From RUG12461 sp045661345 (GTDB taxonomy: Bacteria > Bacillota > Clostridia > Lachnospirales > Lachnospiraceae), in assembly GCA_045661345.1 (NCBI GenBank), contig JAZRFM010000015.1:97629-161628 (forward strand): a stretch of 64,000 bases of DNA, read 5' to 3'. Within the stretch, counting starts at the first letter, position 1. Each line of letters starts with the position of its first letter. The notes under the pieces are model-generated. The model was given only the letters and a program-made list of their open reading frames with translations, was not told where the DNA came from and searched no databases. The position numbers and the translations under genes are program-made. Positions 56,941 to 64,000 of the stretch are shown one piece after another.

Positions 56941-58827
56941 TTAATAGTTGCAGAACATGAAGTATTTGTAACCGAGCGGGTTGCTGAAGAACCCGGTCAG
57001 GTTCTTGTCGATCATATACAGATCCGTGTAGAAATACAGCGGGCAGATGGCGCCGGTGCTCATCAGCAGATCCTCTGCCTTATGCATCAGGGCATAGCGG
57101 GTCTTGCTGTCGGTACAGGACTTGATGTCGTTGATCAGCACATCATAGGTATCAGCCCAGGTACCGCCGGTCACCTTGGTATCATAGCCAAGATCCGTCA
57201 GATCCAGATCATAAGCGCCGACCTTCTCGTGATCCCCGCGGCCGAACTGTACATCGTTGTTACCGGAAGCTGTCGTCCACATATCCAGGAAGCAGATCGG
57301 ATCATTGTAGTCTGCAAGCCAGCCGTTACGTGCGATGGAGTAGTCTCCGTTCTTTCTGGTCTCAAGGAAGGTGTTCCATTCCTGGTTCTCCAGATTCATC
57401 GTTATACCAACTGCGGACAATGCGCTCTGCAGGTACTCACCGATTGCCTTGTGACCTTCGGAGGTATTGTACAGATAAGTCATGCTCGGGAAATTCGTAA
57501 ACTTCGAGGATGCCTCATCATAATCGTAGTATTTCTTCAGCACTTCCACACACTTGTCGAAGTTCTCCTGCAGTGCAGCAGCATCGACATTGTAGTAGCC
57601 GACAAAACCACTGTTGTCTCCGGCATTCTCATAGAATTCGGATCCGTCTGCATCGGTAAGACCCATTGCTACGAAGGAAGAAGCCGGAACCTGTCCTGCC
57701 TGTCCGATTTCCTCTACAATGTAGTTACGGTCAAACAGAAGAGAAATCGCGTTGCGGATCTCCGCTCTTGCATTTTCTGCCTCAACGCCGGTAAGACCGC
57801 TGCCTTGCGGAAGAATGTCCTCGTTGATGTTCCAGCAGACATAGTAGGTTCCCAGCTGACCCTCTACCTTGAACTCATCCGGATAATCCACCTTGAGCTG
57901 TGCAATCTCGTTGGTCGGCACATCGTCGATCATCTGCCAGTCTCCGTTCTGGAAGTTTGTCAGCATGTTGTTCGCGTCATCAGACAGGAAGAAGTTGATC
58001 TGCGGCATCGTGATGGTGTCCGCATCCACAAAGTTATCGTTCTTCTTCAGGGTAATCACACTGTTGTGCTCCCAGGAATCCATGACATACGGTCCGTTGT
58101 TTACATAGGTAGCCGGATCTGTTGCCCAGGACTCATTGGAAACTACATCCTCGCGTACCGGGAAATAGGTCGGGAATGCGAGCAGCTCGTTCCAGTACGG
58201 AACGGCATTGGTCAATGTAACAACCAGAGTCTTGTCATCCGGTGCTTCTACGTTGAGCTTCTCGTCGCCGGTTGCTCCCTCAGCCCAGATGTCTTCATAG
58301 CCATCAACAACCTCAAACATATAACCGTAGTCTGCACCAAGGTCTACAGAAGCGGCACGGTTCCATGCGAAAAGGAAGTCTCCCGCGGTCACAGGCTGAC
58401 CATCAGACCATGTAAGGCCGTCTTTCAGAGTATAGGTGTAAGTTACGGTTCCGTCAGCGTTCTCTACGCCTTCTACCAGCTCTTCAGCGCAATCCGGTAC
58501 GAGCTCCAGTGTCCCGTCATCCTTCTGCTCCCATTTTGCAAGTCCGGAAAACAGGTGCACCAGCATCGTAGCACCATCAACAGCACTGTTCAGTGCCGGG
58601 TCAAGTGATGCCGGCTCGGAAGCAATACTTACGCTGATCCCTTCCCCGGTCGCTGCTGCTGCCGTATCTGTACCGGCATCCGCTGCTGCCGTGTCAGTAC
58701 CGGTGCCTGCACTCTCTGTACCGGTCGTCGCTGCAGCGCCTGCATTTCCTGATACTGCCGAATCACCGCAGGCAGCCATAGAAAAGATCATTGCGCCGGC
58801 AAGCATCAATGCAACAAATTTTTTCAT
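56941..58827 (-). CDS. oppA: Oligopeptide ABC transporter substrate-binding lipoprotein
   Basis: 628 residues. Signal MKKFVALMLAGAMIFSMAAC with lipobox MAAC, Ala/Gly/Thr-rich linker, then an SBP_bac_5 fold: ASEPASLDPALNSAVDGATML, YTYTLKDGLTWSDGQPVTAGDFLFAWNRA, AISLLFDRNYI. Binds peptides outside the membrane for the OppBCDF importer. AAAGGAG before the ATG. Placed last in the operon, 88 nt after oppF, so it may be partly independently expressed. Confidence 0.94.
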   Translation of the reverse strand: MKKFVALMLAGAMIFSMAACGDSAVSGNAGAAATTGTESAGTGTDTAAADAGTDTAAAATGEGISVSIASEPASLDPALNSAVDGATMLVHLFSGLAKWEQKDDGTLELVPDCAEELVEGVENADGTVTYTYTLKDGLTWSDGQPVTAGDFLFAWNRAASVDLGADYGYMFEVVDGYEDIWAEGATGDEKLNVEAPDDKTLVVTLTNAVPYWNELLAFPTYFPVREDVVSNESWATDPATYVNNGPYVMDSWEHNSVITLKKNDNFVDADTITMPQINFFLSDDANNMLTNFQNGDWQMIDDVPTNEIAQLKVDYPDEFKVEGQLGTYYVCWNINEDILPQGSGLTGVEAENARAEIRNAISLLFDRNYIVEEIGQAGQVPASSFVAMGLTDADGSEFYENAGDNSGFVGYYNVDAAALQENFDKCVEVLKKYYDYDEASSKFTNFPSMTYLYNTSEGHKAIGEYLQSALSAVGITMNLENQEWNTFLETRKNGDYSIARNGWLADYNDPICFLDMWTTASGNNDVQFGRGDHEKVGAYDLDLTDLGYDTKVTGGTWADTYDVLINDIKSCTDSKTRYALMHKAEDLLMSTGAICPLYFYTDLYMIDKNLTGFFSNPLGYKYFMFCNY

Positions 58828-58915
58828 AATGATACTCTCCTTTCAAAAATCGTTCACATCTATTTCAAAAGCGGAATCTGCTGCCTGTATCACAAATCCC
58901 GCCATGAAATCAAAC

Positions 58916-59914
58916 TCAGTCGTTGATCTCTTTTACCCGGTGACATGCCACAAAATGACCGGTATCTACCTCTTCAAAGGAAGGCATGCCGTCACGGCAG
59001 CTGTCCTTTGCATAAGGGCATCTGGTATGGAACGGACATCCTGTGGGCGCATTAAGGGGACTTGGAATCTCCCCCGTCAGTGAAATCCGCTGATTTGCTT
59101 TTGCAACCTTCGGATCGGGAACCGGAACTGCGGAAATCAAAGCTTTTGTATAGGGATGCAGCGGGTGATCGTAAATATCCGATGCCTTGGCCAGTTCCAC
59201 CATGCGTCCCAGATACATCACCGCAATCCTGTCTGAAATATGACGAACCACCAGCAAATCGTGGGCGATAAACAAATATGTCAGACCCAGCTTCGTCTGG
59301 AGATCATCAAACATATTGATTACCTGCGCCTGTATGGATACATCCAAAGCGGAAACCGGCTCATCACAGACGATAAAATCCGGATTGACCGCAAGCGCCC
59401 GGGCGATCCCAACGCGCTGTCTCTGACCGCCGGAAAACTCATGGGCATAACGCGCCGCATGTTCGGAGTTCAAGCCGACATACTCCATCAGCTGCAGGAC
59501 TCTTCTGCGTCTTTTGTCCTTATCTTTGTATTCCGGATGATAGGAAACGTTTACATCCAGAGGCTCTGCAATAATATCGGAAACGGTCATCCTGGGATCC
59601 AGTGAAGAATACGGATCCTGAAAAACCATCGTTGCTTTTGTCCGGAAATCCTCAATATCCTTTTTTGTCTTAATCGGCTTCCCGGCATAAATCACTTCGC
59701 CGCCGGTGGGCTTATAAAGATGCAGTAAGGACCGGCCTGCAGTCGTCTTTCCGCAGCCTGACTCTCCCACAAGCCCGAGGGTTTCCCCTTCCATGATATC
59801 AAAGCTGATATCGTCCACGGCTTTTAAGGGTTTCGCTTTTCCAAAACCCACATTGATATCGAAGTACTGCTTCAGATGCTTTACCTGAATGAGAGGCTCT
59901 TTTTGCGTACTCAT
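58916..59914 (-). CDS. oppF: Oligopeptide ABC transporter ATPase OppF
   Basis: 332 residues. Walker [17 protein letters not shown], signature [15 protein letters not shown], Walker [15 protein letters not shown], and the C-terminal oligo_HPY extension with cysteines ([14 protein letters not shown]) as in peptide transporters. Partner of OppD; start overlaps the oppD stop by 4 nt. Confidence 0.95.
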   Translation of the reverse strand: MSTQKEPLIQVKHLKQYFDINVGFGKAKPLKAVDDISFDIMEGETLGLVGESGCGKTTAGRSLLHLYKPTGGEVIYAGKPIKTKKDIEDFRTKATMVFQDPYSSLDPRMTVSDIIAEPLDVNVSYHPEYKDKDKRRRRVLQLMEYVGLNSEHAARYAHEFSGGQRQRVGIARALAVNPDFIVCDEPVSALDVSIQAQVINMFDDLQTKLGLTYLFIAHDLLVVRHISDRIAVMYLGRMVELAKASDIYDHPLHPYTKALISAVPVPDPKVAKANQRISLTGEIPSPLNAPTGCPFHTRCPYAKDSCRDGMPSFEEVDTGHFVACHRVKEIND

Positions 59915-60903
59915 GCGGTTGCACCTCCCTCTTCAGCTGCCATTTTTACATTCATCCAGCAAGCCGCCGCATGATCATCATTGATCTGGAAGCGCTCGCA
60001 TTTTTCACGGATACAAATCTTCATAGCTGCGTCACAACGCGGCGCAAAAGGACAACCCTTCGGCATATTCAAAAGGTCGATGGGCGTTCCTGTGATGGGT
60101 TGAAGCTTCTCGCCCTGATTATCAGCGGTGGGAATGGATCGCATGAGTCCCTTGGTATATTCATGGCAGGGATTATAAAAGATCTCGTTTTCCGTTCCCT
60201 GCTCACAAATAGAACCGGCATACATAACAATCACTTCATCACACATCTGTGCCACAACGCCAAGGTCATGCGTGATCATAATGATCGCCATTCCGATCTT
60301 TTTCTGGATATCCTTCATCAGTTCCAAAATGCCTGCCTGGATCGTCACATCAAGGGCTGTCGTCGGCTCATCCGCGATCAGTATGTCAGGCTCGCAGGCC
60401 AGCGCCATGGCGATCATCATACGCTGCCTCATACCGCCGGAAAACTCATGGGGATACTGCTTCATCCGCTTCTCCGGTTCGTTGATGTTCACAAGCTTCA
60501 GCATCTCGATGGCGCGTGCCTTTGCTTCTTCCTTATTCCGGTTTGTATGCAGAAGAATCGCTTCCTTCAGCTGCCGTCCGATGGTATAGGTCGGATTCAG
60601 GCTCGTCATGGGATCCTGGAAAATGATCGAAATCTTGTTCCCGCGGATTTCCTTCATGACCTTCTCGCCGGCACCGACAAGCTCCTGTCCGTCATACTTT
60701 ATGGATCCGGAAACGATCTTTCCGGTATTGGCAAGAATCTGCATGATTGAATAGGCCGTCACGGATTTTCCGGATCCGGACTCTCCCACGATGCCAAGGA
60801 CTTTGCCGTAATCCAGATTAAAGGAAACGCCGTTCACCGCACGCACTTCTCCCGCGTCGGTAAAAAATGATGTATGCAGATCTCTCACTTCAAGCAAAGC
60901 CAT
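59911..60903 (-). CDS. oppD: Oligopeptide ABC transporter ATPase OppD
   Basis: 330 residues. Walker A GIVGESGSGKSVTAYS, signature FSGGMRQRMMIAMAL, Walker B ILIADEPTTALDVT, and the C-terminal oligo_HPY cysteine region (CPFAPRCDAAMKIC). Together with OppF it powers peptide uptake. Confidence 0.95.
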   Translation of the reverse strand: MALLEVRDLHTSFFTDAGEVRAVNGVSFNLDYGKVLGIVGESGSGKSVTAYSIMQILANTGKIVSGSIKYDGQELVGAGEKVMKEIRGNKISIIFQDPMTSLNPTYTIGRQLKEAILLHTNRNKEEAKARAIEMLKLVNINEPEKRMKQYPHEFSGGMRQRMMIAMALACEPDILIADEPTTALDVTIQAGILELMKDIQKKIGMAIIMITHDLGVVAQMCDEVIVMYAGSICEQGTENEIFYNPCHEYTKGLMRSIPTADNQGEKLQPITGTPIDLLNMPKGCPFAPRCDAAMKICIREKCERFQINDDHAAACWMNVKMAAEEGGATA

Positions 60904-60955
60904 GTCTTTGCTCCTCCTATACTAATCCGGTAACCGTCTGAAACAATACGCCATG

Positions 60956-62020
60956 TTATGAATTCAACTTCGGATCAAAAGCATCCCGCAGACCGTCTCC
61001 AAACAGGTTGAGAGACAACACGATCAGAGAGATCACGATCGCCGGTATCACAAGCCGGTACGGATAAGAGCTGAGTCCGTTCAAAGCATCCGAAGCCAGT
61101 GATCCAAGGGACGGCATGGGCGCATTGACACCCAGTCCCAGGAAGGACAGATAACTCTCCGTAAAAATCGCACTCGGAATCTGAAGTGCCGTAGAAATGA
61201 CGATAACGGAAATACAGTTCGGAATCAAATGCTTTCTGATTACCCAGCTTCCTTTTGCACCCGCTGTCCGCGAAGCCAGCACATATTCCTGCTCGCGAAG
61301 GGACAGAATCTGACCCCGTACTAGACGTGCCATGCCAACCCAATACAGCAGCGCAAAGATAATGAACAGGGATATGATATTGGAACCTATTTTTTCCAGA
61401 ACGGTGCCCTCCAGCGCCCCTGCCAGCGTCATTCGCATCACGGAAGCAAGCAGGATCACCATCAGCATATCAGGTAGTGAATAGATAATATCCACGATAC
61501 GCATCATGACAATGTCCACCTTACCGCCGGCATAACCGGAAATGGAACCGTATATGATACCAATCACCAGGACGATGATACTGGCAAAAAACCCAACCGC
61601 CAGTGAAATACGCGTCCCGTACACGACACGGATAAAGTAATCCCTTCCCTGGGAGTCTGTGCCAAAGATATGCGGAAATACCTTTTCTCCCTCTGCGATC
61701 CTCGCCTGCTCTGAAGAAGAATACTCGAATGGATGCAGATTGTTGAAAGACGCATCCATGGGCTGTCCCGGCTGCATCCCCAGCATGGTCTCATACTGAT
61801 AAGGCCAGAACATCGGAACAAAAATCGACGCCAGCGTGATCACCACAATGACATAAAAGCTGATCATCGCAACCTTGTTTTTCCGAAGACGCCTGACCCC
61901 GTCTTTGAAAAAAGTGGTCGATTCACGCATCTTGACCATGTATTCTTTGTCTTGCTCGCTGGCAGGCATAAAATCGGAGAGATCTACCTGCGCGCTCAGA
62001 CGTTTCAGATTTTTGTCCAT
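60956..62020 (-). CDS. oppC: Oligopeptide ABC transporter permease OppC
   Basis: 354 residues. OppC_N region with a membrane segment near 50-70, extracytoplasmic loop, then a BPD_transp_1 domain with five helices and the EAA-type loop RTAGAKGSWVIRKHLIPN. Ends in the usual GDGLRDAFDPKL. Confidence 0.95.
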   Translation of the reverse strand: MDKNLKRLSAQVDLSDFMPASEQDKEYMVKMRESTTFFKDGVRRLRKNKVAMISFYVIVVITLASIFVPMFWPYQYETMLGMQPGQPMDASFNNLHPFEYSSSEQARIAEGEKVFPHIFGTDSQGRDYFIRVVYGTRISLAVGFFASIIVLVIGIIYGSISGYAGGKVDIVMMRIVDIIYSLPDMLMVILLASVMRMTLAGALEGTVLEKIGSNIISLFIIFALLYWVGMARLVRGQILSLREQEYVLASRTAGAKGSWVIRKHLIPNCISVIVISTALQIPSAIFTESYLSFLGLGVNAPMPSLGSLASDALNGLSSYPYRLVIPAIVISLIVLSLNLFGDGLRDAFDPKLNS

Positions 62021-62030
62021 CCTTTTCCCT

Positions 62031-62957
62031 CTATTCCAGATTAATTCTGGGGTCCACTACTTTATACAAAATGTCACTGACAAGGTTCATAATCACGATG
62101 AATGTCGCAAGTACAATCGTTGTCCCCATAATCAACGTGTAATCTCTGTTGATGATACTCTGCACAAATGCACGCCCGATGCCGGGTACGGCAAAAATCT
62201 GCTCCACGACAAGAGACCCGGTAACAATATACGCAAGCATCGGCCCGAAGTATGTAATAACCGGTATCAAAGAGTTCTTTAATGCATGTACAAAAATAAT
62301 ACGCCATTTTGAGACACCCTTTGCTTTTGCGGTACGGATATAATCCTGTCCCAGCACATCCAGCATGGATGATCTCGTCAATCGCGTAATATAAGACATG
62401 GGATATAGCATCAATGTGACGACAGGCAGAACCAGACCGGCCGCCGTCGAGCCGTTTGCAGGCAGCACATGAAATTTGATCGCAAAAATAACCAATAACA
62501 GGGATCCGACAATGAAAGAAGGCATGGAGACAAATGCCGTTGTTATGATCATGATGACCCGATCAAGAACCGTATTCCGGCGAAGTGCAGCGACGGATCC
62601 CAGCACGACACCGATTACAAGTGCAAGAAAAGCAGCGATCACACCAAGTTTCGCCGATGTTTTTAATCCATCCCCGATAATATCAATTACCATCCGTCCA
62701 CGCTGCTTTAAGGATGGTCCCAGCTTCAGCTGAATCACGTCCCCGAGGTATGTCACATACTGCACCCCGAGCGGCTTGTCCAATCCGTACTTCGCCTCCA
62801 GTGCTGCCTGCGCTGCCGGCGAGACCGCTTTCTCACTCATGAACGGACCCCCCGGTACCGCGTGCATAATGAAGAAAGTCAGCGTGATTACCACCCAGAT
62901 GGTAAACACTGCCAAAATCAGACGTTTGATGATATATTTCAGGGTTTTCGGGTTCAT
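62031..62957 (-). CDS. oppB: Oligopeptide ABC transporter permease OppB
   Basis: 308 residues. Six helices, first at 9-30 (LILAVFTIWVVITLTFFIMHAVPGG, split by the family PGGPF motif), EAA-type loop RTAKAKGVSKWRIIFVHALKN, and the terminal DILYKVVDPRI. AGAGGA before the ATG. First gene of oppBCDFA. Confidence 0.95.
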   Translation of the reverse strand: MNPKTLKYIIKRLILAVFTIWVVITLTFFIMHAVPGGPFMSEKAVSPAAQAALEAKYGLDKPLGVQYVTYLGDVIQLKLGPSLKQRGRMVIDIIGDGLKTSAKLGVIAAFLALVIGVVLGSVAALRRNTVLDRVIMIITTAFVSMPSFIVGSLLLVIFAIKFHVLPANGSTAAGLVLPVVTLMLYPMSYITRLTRSSMLDVLGQDYIRTAKAKGVSKWRIIFVHALKNSLIPVITYFGPMLAYIVTGSLVVEQIFAVPGIGRAFVQSIINRDYTLIMGTTIVLATFIVIMNLVSDILYKVVDPRINLE

Positions 62958-63043
62958 AGCGTCCTCTTTTTTGTCAGAAAAAAATGCAGTACAAGCAATA
63001 TGTCTGCACCTCTTTGTACATTCTATATAAAAAATACGAACAC

Positions 63044-63073
63044 ATTATATACTCTCCGGGGCGGAAAAGTCAA
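63044..63073 (-). promoter_or_regulatory. Predicted promoter of oppBCDFA
   Basis: Minus strand TTGACT (63068-63073), 18-bp spacer, TATAAT (63044-63049); leader about 80 nt. Confidence 0.7.
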
Positions 63074-63110
63074 TATTTTTCGGCATTTCACTGACTTCTC
63101 TCATAAAAAA

Positions 63111-63183
<73 letters not shown>

Positions 63184-63212
63184 CTAATGAGTAACGATAT
63201 TTAATTGAAGAA

Positions 63213-63286
63213 TTGCGGGAGCAGGATTTGAACCTGCGACCTTCGGGTTATGAGCCCGACGAGCTTCCAGACTGCTCCATCCCGCG
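63213..63286 (-). tRNA. Initiator tRNA-fMet (anticodon CAT)
   Basis: 74 nt. Shows the initiator marks: unpaired C1/A72 at the top of the acceptor stem and three G-C pairs in the anticodon stem (CGGGCTCATAACCCG). Confidence 0.97.
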
Positions 63287-63287
63287 T

Positions 63288-63333
63288 CGTTATGAGCACT
63301 TAATGAGGACAAGCCCCTGGCGACGTCCGAATT
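63288..63333. repeat. 46-bp direct repeat, copy 1
   Basis: Identical over 46 bp to 63403-63448. Contains GGACAAGCCCCTGGCGACG and lies between tRNA-fMet and tRNA-Tyr. Confidence 0.9.
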
Positions 63334-63402
63334 TAGTGCGATACATGCCGAACCCTTAGTGAATCGAGGACCTTGTCCGAAGATGAACTTAGTCGTTCGG
63401 CG

Positions 63403-63448
63403 CGTTATGAGCACTTAATGAGGACAAGCCCCTGGCGACGTCCGAATT
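63403..63448. repeat. 46-bp direct repeat, copy 2
   Basis: Second perfect copy. Between the copies (63334-63402) a shorter variant of the same unit is seen on the minus strand, starting TTCGGACAAGGTCCTC. Confidence 0.9.
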
Positions 63449-63465
63449 GTGCGAAGTATCTTTAC

Positions 63466-63547
63466 TGGGTGGAGATGGATTCGAACCATCGAAGCAATTT
63501 GCAGCAGATTTACAGTCTGTCCCCTTTGGCCACTCGGGAATCCACCC
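63466..63547 (-). tRNA. tRNA-Tyr (anticodon GTA)
   Basis: 82 nt with the long variable arm of tRNA-Tyr. Acceptor GGGTGGA/TCCACCC, anticodon loop CTGTAAA, T-arm GGTTCGAATCC. Confidence 0.97.
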
Positions 63548-63579
63548 ATTTCTGTCAGAAAAGCTCCTGACAAGGTTAG

Positions 63580-63608
63580 AGTATAGCATAATCCTATCAT
63601 TTACACAA
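63580..63608 (-). promoter_or_regulatory. Promoter of the tRNA Tyr-fMet-Phe operon
   Basis: Minus strand TTGTGT (63603-63608), 17-bp spacer, TATACT (63580-63585) with an extended TG. Confidence 0.7.
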
Positions 63609-63641
63609 GTGAATTTTTAATTTTCTTCCCAATTTTTCTCT

Positions 63642-64000
63642 TTAAAATATCCACTCCGCCAAAATCGCATACAGCTCTCTCACATAAAAAGTAGGAAAAA
63701 GCCATATCGCTGTCTGTCCTGGTGCAGTTCCGAATGTCACTCCATTTTCTTTTGCTATCATTCCCGCACGATAACTATGATATTCGCTCGTTACAATCGC
63801 AATTCTTTCATTTAAACCATTTTCTCTTATAACCTCTTTAGAAAATGCAATATTTTCTTCTGTAGAGGTAGATGCGTCTTCTTTGTATATGCGTTCTTTT
63901 TCAATACCTTTTGCAACCAACCAGCGATACATGCATTCTGCCCCGGAAATATTTTCACCATCTCCTTATCCACCAGAAACCACACATGCTGCTTCCGGAT
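63642..64000 (-). pseudogene. DUF218 (YdcF/SanA-like) gene fragment with in-frame stop
   Basis: C-terminal part of a DUF218 protein: SGG-x-GDGENISGAECMYRWLVAKGI, EDASTSTEENIAFSKEVI, IVTSEYHSYRAGMIA. These proteins are membrane-linked enzymes or factors of envelope metabolism. The frame continues to the window edge but has TAA (63966-63968) where relatives have Gln in SGGQG, a single C-to-T change. Either a pseudogene, or a truncated product from an internal start at 63932 (MYRWL), or a sequencing error. Confidence 0.65.

Noticed and set aside
63288..63448. 46-bp repeats as attachment sites of an integrated element
   Set aside because: Only 69 bp lie between copies, with no integrase gene or cargo.

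Overview
The window reads as a chromosomal segment of an anaerobic, low-to-medium GC Firmicute, most likely a Lachnospiraceae-type clostridium. Pointers are GlgC/GlgD encoded as a pair, SpoVG, a CIRCE operator, a Tad pilus locus with DUF5702 and FHA proteins, YesM/YesN-type two-component genes and tRNAs without encoded CCA. Species assignment is inference.

Layout. 0-2.7 kb: dnaC (partial) and dnaD behind two abutting DnaA boxes, then murC. 3-5.8 kb: glgC-glgD and spoVG. 5.8-14.5 kb: a sugar ABC importer (binding protein, ATPase, two permeases) plus its likely control operon (second binding protein, AraC-type regulator, LytS-type kinase). 14.5-16.35 kb: a group II intron with its RT/maturase, placed directly after the terminator of a SleB-type wall hydrolase gene (16.4-17.9 kb). 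18-22.4 kb: pgi - class II aldolase-like - psuK - psuG, divergent from murG. 23.6-28.4 kb: NHL-propeller lipoprotein, HIT protein and a flavodoxin/SCP2 protein, divergent from a rhomboid protease. 28.4-37.7 kb: an eleven-gene Tad/Flp-type pilus locus. 37.7-46 kb: a tRNA-Gly followed by accessory DNA: a MotA-like/LuxR pair, a lipoprotein, two small proteins with double-glycine leaders, and an operon of two tandem-GNAT-like proteins plus a 944-residue coiled-coil protein. 46-50.4 kb: flavodoxin-fold oxidoreductase, lon under CIRCE, and a GH-like lipoprotein. 50.4-56.8 kb: a four-gene signalling operon (CHASE2 adenylate cyclase, MBL hydrolase, GAF-HD-GYP, FecR/Ig-like). 56.9-63 kb: oppBCDFA. 63.1-63.6 kb: tRNA-Tyr, tRNA-fMet and tRNA-Phe with a perfect 46-bp repeat in the spacer. 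The right edge holds a DUF218 gene with an in-frame stop.

Most interesting. (1) Five genes (murC, the sensor binding protein, the flavodoxin/SCP2 gene, rhomboid, GH lipoprotein) have a good -10 hexamer only 6-7 nt before the start codon and no usable Shine-Dalgarno, suggesting leaderless mRNAs. (2) The CHASE2-cyclase/MBL/HD-GYP/FecR operon looks like a cyclic-nucleotide circuit, unusual in this phylum. (3) The GNAT-like/coiled-coil operon and the double-glycine-leader pair have no function I can assign. (4) Tandem DnaA boxes upstream of dnaD-dnaC suggest DnaA control of helicase loading.
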